A stretch of 64,000 nt of DNA from JBBRZM01 sp963813635. Lineage in GTDB: Bacteria > Actinomycetota > Acidimicrobiia > IMCC26256 > JBBRZM01. A program made the translations under genes and the position numbers. The notes under the pieces were generated by a model. That model had not been told where the DNA came from. It did not search any database and worked only from the letters and a program-made list of their open reading frames with translations. This document shows, piece after piece, positions 47,028 through 57,104 of this stretch. The number at the start of each line of letters is the position of its first letter. The stretch's first letter is position 1. The stretch covers positions 372,001 to 436,000 of the forward strand of contig CAWEZO010000002.1 of NCBI GenBank assembly GCA_963813635.1. Direction: 5' to 3'.

Positions 47028-47621
47028 ATGATCGACGCGCTGCGCGAGGAGCTGCTCTCCATGATCGCCGAGGAGGAACTCCTGACCGCCGCGCTCGAAA
47101 CCGCCGGCGAGCTCGACGACGTCGACGTTGCCGCCGCGCATCCCGAGCTGCGCGCCGTGCAGGCCCGCCACCACGAACGCCTCTGGGCGATGCTCGACGA
47201 CCTCGAGACGTGGCCCGGCCGCCGCTTGGCCGGCGATGACGGTGCGGAGGCCGCGTGGCGAATCGCCCAGCGCGCCCTGCTCGACCCCGAGCTCCAACGC
47301 CGGTGTGTCGAGCAGCTCGAGGTTGCGGTCGCGCTGGGCGACGCCGAGCCGCGGCACTACGCCACGCTCTTCGACCGGCTCTGCATGGCCGAAGGGCGTG
47401 ATCAGGTGTTCGGTTCGCAGTTCGTCGCCTCCGCCGACGGCGCGACGGCGGTGCCCTGGCCGATCACCGATGTCGCCAACGTCGACGAACGCCGGGCGCG
47501 CGTCGGGCTCGGTCCACTCGCCGCACACGCGCGCCTGATGCGCGACGCGTACGCACAACGCCGCCCCGTCCCCGCCGGGCCCTACGCGCCGGCGGCCAAC
47601 GAAAGCTCGCTTCTTGGATGA
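47028..47621 (+). CDS. DUF6624-like protein
   Basis: 197 residues with the family landmarks WPGRRLAGDDGAEAAWRIAQ, LYATLFDRL-like helix (RHYATLFDRLCMAEGRDQVFGSQF) and VDERRARVGLGPLAAHARLM. Members are of unknown function, found in actinobacteria and others. ATG 47028. Its stop TGA 47619-47621 lies inside palindrome family A copy 2. Assignment is from pattern memory. Confidence 0.72.
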   Translation: MIDALREELLSMIAEEELLTAALETAGELDDVDVAAAHPELRAVQARHHERLWAMLDDLETWPGRRLAGDDGAEAAWRIAQRALLDPELQRRCVEQLEVAVALGDAEPRHYATLFDRLCMAEGRDQVFGSQFVASADGATAVPWPITDVANVDERRARVGLGPLAAHARLMRDAYAQRRPVPAGPYAPAANESSLLG

Positions 47622-47648
47622 GTTTTCGACCGCTACGGTCGAAAACTC
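47620..47648. repeat. Palindromic element family A, copy 2
   Basis: Stem GAGTTTTCGACCG (47620-47632), loop CTA, stem CGGTCGAAAACTC (47636-47648). The 38-base block GGATGAG...CTGCCC (47616-47653) is identical to 4124-4161. It begins within the stop codon of the DUF6624-like gene and is followed by the convergent AlkA-like gene, so it fits a bidirectional terminator position. Confidence 0.75.
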
Positions 47649-47682
47649 TGCCCAGAACGGGAAGACGGGAAGTGACGCACGT

Positions 47683-48333
47683 TTACTCGCCTGCGAGGGT
47701 GCTCGGCACGACCGTGTCGGTGCTGCGCCAGCAGTACCAAGCCGCGATCGATCGGTACGGTCGATAGACCTCGCCGAGCGCTTCGAGCTCACGTGCGCTC
47801 GGAGCCTCCGGCAGGGCATGCAGGAGCGCGTAGCCCTTGCGGACCGCGAAGTCGTCGACCGGCCAGACGTCGAGGCGGCCGAGCTGGAAGATCAGGAACA
47901 TCTCCGCGGTCCAACGGCCGATGCCGCGCACCAGCGTGAGCTCCCGCACGATCTCGGCGTCGGGCAACCGGCCGATGCGGTCGAGCTTGACGTCGCCGTC
48001 GAGCACTTTCTCCGCCAGGTCACGCACCGACGCGGTCTTGCTGCCCGACATCCCGGCCCCGCGCAACGCGTCGACGGGCAGAGCCAGCACCGCCTCGGGC
48101 GTGGGCGGCCCGTCGAACAGTGCTTCGAAACGGCCGTGGATCGCCGCGGCGGCTTTCCCCGCAAGCTGCTGGTAGTTGATGGCGCGGGCAAGCTCCGCAA
48201 AGTGCTCGCGGCGGGGCCGGCCGCGGCGCAGGTCGCACGGACCGGCGGTCGTGATGATCTCGCGAAACGCGGGCGAACGCCGGGCCAGCTCGTCGGACGC
48301 GTCGACAAGCGCTTGGCGCGGCCTCCGGGGCAT
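47683..48333 (-). CDS. DNA-3-methyladenine glycosylase (AlkA/HhH-GPD)
   Basis: About 216 residues. INYQQLAGKAAAAIHGRF and the helix-hairpin-helix LTLVRGIGRWTAEMFLIF followed by WPVDDFAVRKGY (catalytic Asp) place it in the HhH-GPD base-excision superfamily, AlkA subgroup. Excises alkylated purines from DNA. ATG 48333 lies 5 bases after the cyclase stop. Intact. Confidence 0.9.
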   Translation of the reverse strand: MPRRPRQALVDASDELARRSPAFREIITTAGPCDLRRGRPRREHFAELARAINYQQLAGKAAAAIHGRFEALFDGPPTPEAVLALPVDALRGAGMSGSKTASVRDLAEKVLDGDVKLDRIGRLPDAEIVRELTLVRGIGRWTAEMFLIFQLGRLDVWPVDDFAVRKGYALLHALPEAPSARELEALGEVYRPYRSIAAWYCWRSTDTVVPSTLAGE

Positions 48334-48338
48334 GCGCG

Positions 48339-49463
48339 TCAGCCCCGCTTGACCGCGACCAGCTCGACGGGCTCGTCGAAGCCACGGAGCTCGTGAGCAC
48401 CGGCGGCCGAGAACCGGAGTCCCTCGTCGGCCGGTGCCGCAACCGCGTCTCGAACCGCGGTGGTGCACACGACCGCCCCCGGCGCCGCCAGCTTCACCGC
48501 CCTCGCCGCGACGTTGACGACCGGGCCGTAATAGTCGCCCTCACTGCGCACTAAGCCGCCGAACGCGAGACCGCCGCGCAATTCCGTCAACACCGGATGA
48601 GCGGAGACGAACGTGCAGAGATCGAGGGCCGTTCGACACGCCGCCGCGACATCGACCGCGACGAACATCGCCTCGTCGCCGATCATCTTGACGACGTGAC
48701 CGTCGTGGGCCGTGATGATGTCAGCCACCGTGCCTTCAAAATCCGTGACCGCGTGCGCGAGATCGATCGTCGAGAGCTCGTGCGACTGCGTCGTGAACCC
48801 GACGAGGTCGACGAAACCGACGGCGAGCTGCGCCTGGCGGTAGCCGGCATCGAGACTCCCCGAGAGCGCGGAACGGCGGCTGGCCGCCTCGAGGTGTGGA
48901 GCCAGGATCGTTTGAAAGACCTGCGGAAGCGTGCTCAGCGTCACAGCGCCTTCCACACCCTGTCGGGCGCGCTCGATCAGCGTCGCGCCTGCTTCGGCCA
49001 TCGGACCGAGCACGTTGATCGCGAACATTCCCACTGCAGCTTCGGCCACTCGGGCAATCGAGGCGCCCATCGCTCGCGTGAATTGCACGACGACCTCTTC
49101 GCCGAACAGCTCGGCGGCCATCTTGAACGCCTCGAAGCTCGCGACGTCAGATTCGACAAATCGCGGCACATCGGGATCTGCCTCGGCTAGCCCCGCGGCC
49201 CGCAAGACGCGTTCCACGGTTTCGAGCCGCATGCCGGAGCGCTCGGAGAGCTCGCGCGTCGAGATCCGGGGCTCAGAGCCACGGAGTGCCACGGAACCTG
49301 CGAGCGCGACGAGACGTCCGTCGACTTCGGCCGCGCGCATGTCGTCGAGCGACGCACCCAATCCATCGAGGTATTCCAGCAGTGCCAACCGTTGCTCGGC
49401 ATCCGGCGACGCCGGGTCGTAGAGGCCCTCAAGCTCGAAGTCGCTCGCGTTCACGGGCCGCAC
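48339..49463 (-). CDS. Class III adenylate cyclase with N-terminal regulatory domain (Rv1264-like)
   Basis: 374 residues, GTG 49463. The first 200 residues are an all-helical regulatory domain (DGRLVALAGSVALRG, ISTRELSERSGMRLETVERVLRAAGL) of the type that makes Mycobacterium Rv1264 pH-sensitive. The catalytic domain has GFVDLVGFTTQS (metal Asp), VKMIGDEAMFVA (Lys and second Asp) and VNVAARAVKLAAPG (transition-state residues). All key residues are present, so an active cAMP synthase is likely. Upstream neighbour is a hotdog protein, downstream AlkA. Confidence 0.9.
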   Translation of the reverse strand: MRPVNASDFELEGLYDPASPDAEQRLALLEYLDGLGASLDDMRAAEVDGRLVALAGSVALRGSEPRISTRELSERSGMRLETVERVLRAAGLAEADPDVPRFVESDVASFEAFKMAAELFGEEVVVQFTRAMGASIARVAEAAVGMFAINVLGPMAEAGATLIERARQGVEGAVTLSTLPQVFQTILAPHLEAASRRSALSGSLDAGYRQAQLAVGFVDLVGFTTQSHELSTIDLAHAVTDFEGTVADIITAHDGHVVKMIGDEAMFVAVDVAAACRTALDLCTFVSAHPVLTELRGGLAFGGLVRSEGDYYGPVVNVAARAVKLAAPGAVVCTTAVRDAVAAPADEGLRFSAAGAHELRGFDEPVELVAVKRG

Positions 49464-49490
49464 GCTAGCGATCGCGACGCCTGAGCGGCG

Positions 49491-50162
49491 TTACTCGCGC
49501 GTGCTGAAACGCTTCGGTGACACGAGCACGAACACGCCTTCTGCTTCCGCGCACACGTTGCCGTCGGGATCGGTCAGGCGACCTGTCACGGTCGCTCGGC
49601 GGCCGTCGATGCTCGTGACCGCGCCGTCGTAGACCACTTCGACGTGGAGCGGGGTCGTTGCCAGGAACCGGATGGTCAGTGACCCGGTCACGCCGGGGTG
49701 GCCGGCGAGTATCGCCGCGAAGATCAGGGTCGAGTCGAAGCCCATCGCGATGAAGCCCCCGTGGAGACAGCCCGGGAGCCCTTCGTACGAGACCCCGTAC
49801 GTGGCCCGCCCCCGGATGCCGTTGGCGGTGCGTTCCATTCGGATCGGCGGCGCAATTGGGTTGGCCCCACCGACGAGGGGATGCGTGACCATCAGGTCGT
49901 CACCCGCGGTGAGACCGAGGCCGCCGCCGGGCACGTAGCGACTCGTGAGCGCATGCTCGTCGAGGCGGTCGGCGATCTCGACGAGTTGTGTGACGAGGGG
50001 GTCGAGCACGTCGCGTGATGCCGACGACGCGGTCAACGCCCGCATGATCCGACGGGTTGCGTCGGCGGCGCGGGTTCGATCGTCTCGAATCGGAGCCAGT
50101 GCGCCTTGAAGGCGCTCGATGAACTCGTCGGGATCGACGGTGGCGAACGACTTCTCGCTCAC
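49491..50162 (-). CDS. PaaI/hotdog thioesterase-like protein
   Basis: GTG 50162 overlaps the stop of the acyl-CoA synthetase (GTGA). About 223 residues: an N-terminal helical extension, then a hotdog domain (YEGLPGCLHGGFIAMGFDSTL, TIRFLATTPLHVEVVYDG). HGG is the PaaI-type signature. Probably hydrolyses acyl-CoA intermediates formed by the upstream ligase. Intact. Confidence 0.85.
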   Translation of the reverse strand: MSEKSFATVDPDEFIERLQGALAPIRDDRTRAADATRRIMRALTASSASRDVLDPLVTQLVEIADRLDEHALTSRYVPGGGLGLTAGDDLMVTHPLVGGANPIAPPIRMERTANGIRGRATYGVSYEGLPGCLHGGFIAMGFDSTLIFAAILAGHPGVTGSLTIRFLATTPLHVEVVYDGAVTSIDGRRATVTGRLTDPDGNVCAEAEGVFVLVSPKRFSTRE

Positions 50163-51802
50163 GCGTCGGCGGCGCCGGCCGCGTTGCGGGCGAGCTGCTT
50201 CGCCCACGGATAGTCGGGCTTGCCGCTCGGGGCGCGGACGATCTCCTCGACGACGAAGAGCTGGCGCGGGATCTTGTATCCCGCGATCGACTGGCGGCAG
50301 TGGTCGCGCAGCTCGTCGAGCGTCGGCGGCTCCTTGCCCTCGTACGGCTGCACCAGCGCGGCGACGCGTTCACCCCAACGCTCGTCGGTCACGCCGACGA
50401 CCAGCGCGTCGAACACTCCGGCGTGTGACTTCAACACGCCTTCGACCTCTTCGGGATACACCTTCTCGCCGCCGGTGTTGATCATCGACGAGCCGCGGCC
50501 GAGCAAATGGATCGAGCCATCGGCCTCGACCTTCGCGTAGTCACCGGCGATCGCGTACCGTTTCCCCTCGAACTCGAGGAACGTCGCAGCGGACTTCTCG
50601 GGGTCTTTGTAATAGGCGAGTGGGATGTTGCCGGTGCGTGCGAGCCGGCCGACCGCGTTGGATCCGGGCTCGATGGGCTCGTAGCTGTCGTCGATGACGA
50701 TGGTGTCGGCAGACGCGGTGACGGTGGGCGGGCCGCTGTGCGCGTCGTCGACCGACTCGTCGGGCGACGCAACCTTGATGCCGTTCATTCCCGTCTCGGT
50801 CGCGCCGATCGAGTCGATGATGAGCGCGTTGGGCAGGAGCTTCATCAATTGCCGCTTGATGACGGGCGAGAAGATCGCCGCGCTGCTCCCGACGGAGATC
50901 ACACTTGATAGATCGAGTTGGTCGTGCAGGCGTTCGAGGGCGTCGGCCATCGGGCGCGCCATGGCGTCGCCGGTGATGCTCAAGATATTGACCTTCTCGC
51001 GCTCGCTGATGCGCCAGACCTCTTCGGCGTCGAAGCGCGGCGTGATGACGACCGTGTCGCCGGCGATCACACAGCGGATCGTGGCCACCTGCCCCGCGCC
51101 GTGCATGAGCGGCGCGACCGCGTACATCACCATGGGCCCGGCACCGCCCCGCACTCGCTCCGCCAGCTGCTCGGGATGCTGCACACGCTCGTTGGTGTAC
51201 ACGTCGATGCCACCGCACAGCGAGAAGAAGATGTCTTCCTGGCGCCAGAGCACCCCCTTGGGCATCCCGGTGGTGCCGCCCGTGTAGATCAAGTGGATGT
51301 CGTCGCCGGTGCGCGGCTCGAAGTCACGTGCCGGCGAAGACTCGGCAATCGCGGTCTCGTAGTCGACCACGTCGAGGCCGGAGACGTCGGCGCCGGTGCC
51401 GTCGTCGGCCATGACGAGATGGCGCAGCCGCGGCAGACCGTCAACCACTGCGGCGACGCGGGGTGCGAACTCACGCTGGAAGATCAGCGCGGTGATGTCG
51501 GAGTTGTCGAACAGGTATTGCAGCTCGTGCTCGACGTAGCGGTAGTTGATGTTGACCGGCACCGCGCGGATCTTGTACAGCGCGAGCATTCCCTCGACCC
51601 ACTCGACGCCGTTGTAGGCGTGGATCCCGACGTGCTCCCCCGGCGTGATACCTGCCGACGACAGATGATGGGCGAGGCGGTTGGCGCGTTCCTCGAGCTC
51701 GGCGTATGTGCGCTTCTGCTTGCCGGCCACGAGCGCGAGTCGATCGGGCACCGCATCGACCATCAGCTCGAAGAGGTCGGCAAAGTTGAACGACGTGGTC
51801 AC
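50159..51802 (-). CDS. AMP-forming acyl-CoA synthetase
   Basis: 547 residues with the adenylate-forming motifs: P-loop YTGGTTGMPKGVLW, ATETGMNGI, and AGDYAKVEADGSIHLLGRGSSMINTGGEKVYPEEVE, and the catalytic Lys in SGKPDYPWAK. Ends NAAGAADA. GTG 51802; the longer frame to 51913 has no better start. Activates a fatty, sterol-side-chain or aromatic acid to its CoA ester (FadD17/19-like). Regulated probably by the TetR gene just upstream. Confidence 0.92.
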   Translation of the reverse strand: MTTSFNFADLFELMVDAVPDRLALVAGKQKRTYAELEERANRLAHHLSSAGITPGEHVGIHAYNGVEWVEGMLALYKIRAVPVNINYRYVEHELQYLFDNSDITALIFQREFAPRVAAVVDGLPRLRHLVMADDGTGADVSGLDVVDYETAIAESSPARDFEPRTGDDIHLIYTGGTTGMPKGVLWRQEDIFFSLCGGIDVYTNERVQHPEQLAERVRGGAGPMVMYAVAPLMHGAGQVATIRCVIAGDTVVITPRFDAEEVWRISEREKVNILSITGDAMARPMADALERLHDQLDLSSVISVGSSAAIFSPVIKRQLMKLLPNALIIDSIGATETGMNGIKVASPDESVDDAHSGPPTVTASADTIVIDDSYEPIEPGSNAVGRLARTGNIPLAYYKDPEKSAATFLEFEGKRYAIAGDYAKVEADGSIHLLGRGSSMINTGGEKVYPEEVEGVLKSHAGVFDALVVGVTDERWGERVAALVQPYEGKEPPTLDELRDHCRQSIAGYKIPRQLFVVEEIVRAPSGKPDYPWAKQLARNAAGAADA

Positions 51803-51860
51803 AGGTCCGCAGTAGAACACGCGCTCATGACGCCGGACAAACTTACGCGGCGGGCTGCGC

Positions 51861-52469
51861 TCACTCCCGGCCGAGCAGGAGTCGTGTCGCGGCTTCGAGG
51901 TCGTCGCCAACACGCTCCGGCTGATCGACTCCGCCGACCCAGCCGATCAACGCCGAGAACCACACCTGCTGCAGCGCACGCGCGACGCGCAGGTCGCGCT
52001 CACTCGGCTCGCCCGGGTGCATCGCGCCCGTGATGATCGCGGTCATCGCCTCGGTGACGCGACGCACGGCGTCGGCATCGTCCGGTTGCGCGAAGCCCAA
52101 CGCGCGCACCATCGCCGCGGTCACCTCGGGATGACGTTGCAGCGTGCCCGTGGCCCGTCGCAGCACCTCCACAACACGATCCGTCGCGGTCGCGCCGGCC
52201 GGTGGCCGTTGCCGCAAGCGCGCGCCGAGCTCTTCGACCTGCTCGACGTTGGCTTCGAGCAACAGCCGTTCCTTCGACGAGAAATAGCGGTACACAGTGC
52301 CGAGCGCGACGTTGGCCTCCGTCGCCACGTCGCGCATCTGCACTGCGTCGAATCCCCCGCCCGCGGCAAGCACGAGCGCGGCGTCGAGCACACGCCGGCG
52401 ACGCGCCGCCTGGTTGCGCGCGAGCGCAGTCGGCGTGGGACCGGCTCGGAGCGGGACGGGTGCGGGCAT
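51861..52469 (-). CDS. TetR-family transcriptional regulator
   Basis: 202 residues, ATG 52469. N-terminal HTH: RRRVLDAALVLAAGGGFDAVQMRDVATEANVALGTVYRYFSSKERLL, a textbook TetR head. The helical C-terminal domain is of the KstR2/FadR-like kind, with LQQVWFSALIGWVGG. It lies divergent to an MBL gene with a KstR-like palindrome between them, so it probably represses itself, the acyl-CoA synthetase set and the MBL gene; the ligand is likely an acyl-CoA. Confidence 0.9.
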   Translation of the reverse strand: MPAPVPLRAGPTPTALARNQAARRRRVLDAALVLAAGGGFDAVQMRDVATEANVALGTVYRYFSSKERLLLEANVEQVEELGARLRQRPPAGATATDRVVEVLRRATGTLQRHPEVTAAMVRALGFAQPDDADAVRRVTEAMTAIITGAMHPGEPSERDLRVARALQQVWFSALIGWVGGVDQPERVGDDLEAATRLLLGRE

Positions 52470-52477
52470 CACGAAAT

Positions 52478-52491
52478 TGAAACACGTTCTG
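52478..52491. promoter_or_regulatory. KstR-like operator candidate
   Basis: TGAAACACGTTCTG agrees with TNNAACNNGTTNNA, the box bound by KstR, at all fixed positions except the last. It lies 9 bases upstream of the tetR start and about 75 before the divergent MBL start, the usual place for autoregulation. Assignment is inferred from motif and position only. Confidence 0.5.
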
Positions 52492-52566
52492 ATTTTGTGG
52501 GCAAGCACGCTCGGGTGTGTCGACGCCTTCGATGCCACAATCGGCGCCGCACATGAGGGAGCTGCC

Positions 52567-53835
52567 GTGACGACCGACTTGCTCGAGCTGGCCGACCAGT
52601 TGTGGACCGGTGAGCGCGACATCGCTGACCATCACCCGATCATGCAGTGGGGCGACCTGGCAGAGGTCAGTGCCCGCACGGCGTTCGTGGCCGCGTTCGC
52701 GAACGTGAGCGCGTTCTCAACTGACGACGGCCTGGTGCTCGTCGACACCGGCAGCAGCTTCCTCGCGCAGCAGGTGCACGACACCTTGCGCACTTGGAAC
52801 GGCGATGCGCTCCACACCGCGATCTTCACCCACGGCCATATCGATCATTGCTTCGGCGTCGAGCACTACGACGCCGACAACGCGGCGAGCGGCGCCGCTC
52901 CCCCGCGGGTGGTCGCGCATGAGGCCATCACCGAACGCTTCGATCGTTACCGCATGACGGCCGGTTACAACGCGGCGATCAACCGTCGCCAGTTCCAGCT
53001 TCCCGCGTTCGAGTGGCCGGTCGACTATCGCTATCCGGATGAGACCTACCGCGACGCGATGACACTCGACGTCGGCGGTGAGCACTTCGAGTTGCACCAT
53101 GCCCGGGGTGAGACCGACGATCACACTTGGGTGTGGATACCTGCACGCCGCACGTTGTGCTGCGGCGACCTGTTCATCTGGGCTTCCCCCAACTGTGGCA
53201 ACCCGCAGAAGGTGCAGCGGTATGCGCTCGACTGGGCGACGGCGCTGCGCGAGATGGCCGAGCTGGGCGCCGAGACGTTGCTGCCGGGGCACGGGCTTCC
53301 GATCGTTGGCGTCGACCGCGTGCGCACGTCATTGCTCGACGCGGCCGCATTGCTCCAGACGCTGCATGACCAGACCGTCGCGTTGATGAATGAGGGCGCG
53401 ACGCTCGACGAGGTGCTGCGCGCCATCGACTATCCCGACGACCTGCTCGCGAAGTCCTACTTGCGACCGGTGTACGACGAGCCCGAGTTCGTCGTGCGCA
53501 ACGTGTGGCGGCTGTACGGCGGCTGGTACGACGGCAACCCCGCGCGTCTCAAGCCGGCACCCGATGCCGACGTGGCGTGCGAGGTCGCCGCGCTCGCGGG
53601 TGGCGCGGCACATCTGGCCGCAAGGGCGCGCGAGCTGATCAGTGAAGGCGACCTTCGCCTCGCGGGCCACCTCGCGCAACTCGCCGGCCTCGCCGCGCCC
53701 GACGATGCCGGCGTGCAGCTCGTGCGGGCGGAGGTCTACGAGGCGCGTGCCGCCACCGAGCCCTCGACCATGGCCAAAGGAATCTTTTCGGCTGCAGCTG
53801 CCGACGCCCGGGCTGCGCAGGCGCCGCCCGCATGA
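52567..53835 (+). CDS. MBL-fold hydrolase, alkyl-sulfatase-like
   Basis: 422 residues. GTG 52567 is preceded by GAGGGAG. Metal-binding FTHGHIDHCFG (HxHxDH), further ligands in HARGETDDHT, CCGDLFIW and LLPGHGLPI. The C-terminal half (DYPDDLLAKSYLRPVYDEPEFVVRNVWRLYGGWYDG) is the dimerisation domain of alkyl sulfatases such as SdsA. Likely cleaves an ester, sulfate or lactone. It is divergent from tetR, and its stop overlaps the GT39-like gene (ATGA). Intact. Confidence 0.86.
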   Translation: MTTDLLELADQLWTGERDIADHHPIMQWGDLAEVSARTAFVAAFANVSAFSTDDGLVLVDTGSSFLAQQVHDTLRTWNGDALHTAIFTHGHIDHCFGVEHYDADNAASGAAPPRVVAHEAITERFDRYRMTAGYNAAINRRQFQLPAFEWPVDYRYPDETYRDAMTLDVGGEHFELHHARGETDDHTWVWIPARRTLCCGDLFIWASPNCGNPQKVQRYALDWATALREMAELGAETLLPGHGLPIVGVDRVRTSLLDAAALLQTLHDQTVALMNEGATLDEVLRAIDYPDDLLAKSYLRPVYDEPEFVVRNVWRLYGGWYDGNPARLKPAPDADVACEVAALAGGAAHLAARARELISEGDLRLAGHLAQLAGLAAPDDAGVQLVRAEVYEARAATEPSTMAKGIFSAAAADARAAQAPPA

Positions 53836-55791
53836 CCTCCGGCACGACCATCAGTACGACGAAGCAGCGCGTGCGCCGCCACTGGCCCGTGCTCGCTGTC
53901 GCGCTCGCCGCGTTCGTGTGCTCGCTCGTGGTACGCGAAACCGTGTTCCCCCTGTACTCGGGCAACAAGGACGAGCCCGTCTACATCATGCAGGCCAAGA
54001 CCCTCGTTGACGGTCACGTCACCTTGCCGACCGAGGGTGGGCAGACCAAGTTCATTCGCCCCTGGCTGACGGGCATTCGTAACGGTCGCATCTTCTTCGC
54101 GTTTCCTGCCGGCTGGCCGGCATTCCTTGCCGCCTCACAGTTGCTCTTCGGCACGATGCGCATCGGGCTCGCGCTGCTCTGCGCGGCGACGGTGATCGCG
54201 CTCTATCTCTTCGCTCTGGAAATCACCCGTGAACGTCGCATGGCGCTGATCGCGAGCGCCATGCTCGCCCTCTCGCCGATCTTCATCATGCAGAGCGGCT
54301 TGTTCCTCAGCTACCTCTACACCTTGTGTCTCGGATTCCTGTTCGGGTTCGCCGTGCTCCGTGGCGCTCGCGTCAAGTCGAGGGGATTGCTCGCGCTCGC
54401 CGGCGCGCTGCTCGGCGTCATCTTCCTGACCCGCCCATTCGATGCGGGATTGTGGGCAGTGCCGTTCGGTGTGTACTTCATCGCGACCCACCGCCGTCAG
54501 TGGCGCGACTTGCTCCCGATCATCGGCTGGACGGCCGTGGGCTTCGCGCCGCTGGTCGCGATCACCGTCGGGTACAACATTGCCGTCACCGGCAAGCCGC
54601 TGCTCTTCCCGATCACGGCGGCCGAGTCGCTCAACAAGTTCGGCTTCGGTCCGCGGCGCCTCGCTCCGACCGCGAAGCCACTCGACTACCAGCCATCGAC
54701 TGCGTTTGACGCCGCGCTGCGCAACTTCAATGCGCTTCCACGCTGGGTGCTCGGCAGCTGGGCCGGAATCGCGCTGGCCCTCGGAGGCCTGGTGCTCCGC
54801 CGGCGAGCCGCGACGACGTGGCTGCTAGTCGGGATCACGGTCGTCTTTCCGCTCGGCTACCTGTACTACTGGGGCCTCGTCCTGATGGGCGACGGTGCGA
54901 AGGGCATCGGCCCGCAGTACTACATCCCGCTGTTCGCGCCACTGACGATCCTCGGTGCTGCCGCGCTCGTCTGGATCTGGAACCAGTGGAAGCTCGTCGC
55001 CGCCGGCGTCGCCGTGGTGGCGCTCGTGATCTCGATCCCGATCCTCACGCAGAAGATCGATGACAACCGAAACTTCACCAAGAGCTACCGGCAATGGAAG
55101 CGCCCACTCGACGCCGCGCATCTCCGAGCGCGCGCTCGTCTTCGTGCCCCACGCGAAAGACCCATTCCTGCTCGCCGACCTGTCGTTCGCGATGAACCGC
55201 CCCGACCTCGGCGGCCCCGTGCTCTACGCCGTCGACCTCGACGGACAGAACGTGACCATGGCGGCGGCCCACCCCGAGCGCACGCCCTACCTTCTCGGCC
55301 AGCAGCTCCAGCCGGGCGCGGACATCTTCCACCCGACGGTGAAGCTCCAGCGGCTCTCGCTCCAGCGCGGTCGCGTGTTCTCCGTACACGAGCGCATCAC
55401 CAACCCGGGACGCGACAAGGTGGTCGTGGCGTACATCGATGCCGGGCGCGGCATCGAGTCGCGGGTGCTCGACACCGCGTCGAGCAAAGGCAAGACGTAC
55501 ACGTTCGATTGGCTCGTCAATTCCGGTCCGTCGGCGCCGAACAGCACGGCGGTGACGCCGCCGGGCGGTGGCGGCGACGTCGCGGTCGGTGCCGCCTTCG
55601 GCCCGAACGCTCAGGTCGACGCCCGCGCCGATCGATGGGAACGCCGCTTCAGCACCCGCACCGATGCACAGGGCCTCGAAGTGCTCGTGCCCGGCGCGCC
55701 GTACCGGCGCCTGATCTTTCCCAAGCTCACTGTGTGGGCCGCGGCCGACGTCGACCCGGCCCTGCGCATCGACGCCGCCGTCCAACGCTGA
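53832..55791 (+). CDS. Polytopic membrane glycosyltransferase-like protein (GT39 type), one frameshift
   Basis: ATG 53832. About ten membrane helices in the first 400 residues, with the early loop FPLYSGNKDEPVYIMQAK, which carries the acidic pair seen in ArnT/PMT-like lipid-linked sugar transferases. LPTEGGQTKFIRPWLTG and FPAGWPAFLAASQLLFG follow. One extra base near 55113 separates the membrane domain (RQWKRPLDAA) from a soluble exported C-terminal domain (ISERALVFVPHAKDPFLL). Restored length about 650 residues. Transfers a sugar to an unknown acceptor outside the membrane. Confidence 0.75.
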
Positions 55792-55800
55792 CGCGTCGCC

Positions 55801-57088
55801 TCACGACAGATGCGCCTGCACTTCCGCGGCGGCGCGGCGCCCCGTTGCGTAGGCCGCGTGCACAACCGCGGCGATCGTGGTGGTCGCGGTGCCGTCGCCG
55901 GCCCAGAACAACGCGCCGGTGTCGGGCGCGGCGAGCGCTGCGCGCGACCCTGCGCCACCCAGACGCACGAAGCTGTAGCCACCGCGCGTGTTGGGGTCGG
56001 TGCACCAGTCGACGCGGCGCGAATCCTCCACCAGACGCGACGGCTTCGCTTCGGGAAACAACCGATCGAGATCAGCGAGACCGACGGCGGCCGCGTCCGT
56101 CTCGGTGAGCACCGACAACGCCCGGGCGCGATACCCGCCGATGTAGGCGGTGAGCACAGGCGGCGCGTCGGCGCGTCCGTACAGCGGCGTCCAGTAGTGA
56201 CGCACGGGACCGTCGCAGCCGAGCATGGTCAGGTCTTCGGGCCAGAAGCGTTCGGAGAAGCGGTACAGAATCTTCATCACCGCGCCCATCTCGAGGCCGT
56301 TGAGCGCATGCCACTTGCGCGCCGGCAGGTCGGGCTCGAAGCGCACCGCCGCCGACTTGAGGACGCCGACCGGAAGCGTGCACACCGCCGTGCGCACGGT
56401 GATCGTCTCGCCGTCGGTGGAGACTGCAGACACGGAATCGGCCGTCCAGCGGATCTCCGCGATTCGGACTCCGAACCGCACGTCGAGATCCCGTGCGATC
56501 CATTGCGGCAGCGCGTCGTACCCCTGCGCCACGCGGTGGTCGATGCCGAGCTCGAGCTCGACCACCCGATCGTCGCGCAGGCCGCGCATCGACAGCTCGT
56601 GTTGGTCGCCAAGGGGGTGAATCGTGAGCATCAGGTCGGCCATCACGCGCGCCGCGCCGCGCACGTCTCGCACGGCGACGAACTCCGCGGCGCTGACGTC
56701 GGGGCCGTCGAACCGTTGCATCTCGCCGAGCATGTTGCCCATGGCGTGGAAGGTCGGGTCGTTGTAGATCTCCGGGCTCTTCACACCGTCGATCGACAGC
56801 AGAAACCCCTCGACCGGATTGCACGGCAGCAGGTCGAGCCCGGCTTCGCGCGCCTCGGGCAGCGTGCCGGCCTCGGCCGTGTGGATGAACTCGGCGCCGC
56901 GCTCCACCGGTAGGTCGCAGAACTCGCGATCGGTGTGCACGCGACCCCCGACACGGTCCTGCGCTTCGACAACCAGCACGTCGAGCCCGGCGCAACGCGC
57001 GTCGCGCCGCGGTGACGCCGGCCATTCCCGCGCCGATCGCGAGCACGTCGAGCACACGTCCTCCCCGGATTGGTGCCGGAGGCGTCAT
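55801..57088 (-). CDS. FAD-dependent amine oxidase, one frameshift
   Basis: ATG 57088. The nucleotide-binding IGAGMAGVTAARRA is followed, after a break near 57000, by GLDVLVVEAQDRVGGRVHTD and ERGAEFIHTAEAGTLP. The C-terminal FAD signature is present (TGALFWAGDGTATTTIAAVVHAAYATG). About 430 residues of the monoamine/polyamine oxidase family. Substrate unknown. Its 3' end is convergent with the GT39 gene, 10 bases apart, with no obvious terminator. Confidence 0.86.
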
Positions 57089-57104
57089 GCTAGCGTCGCC
57101 GCTC

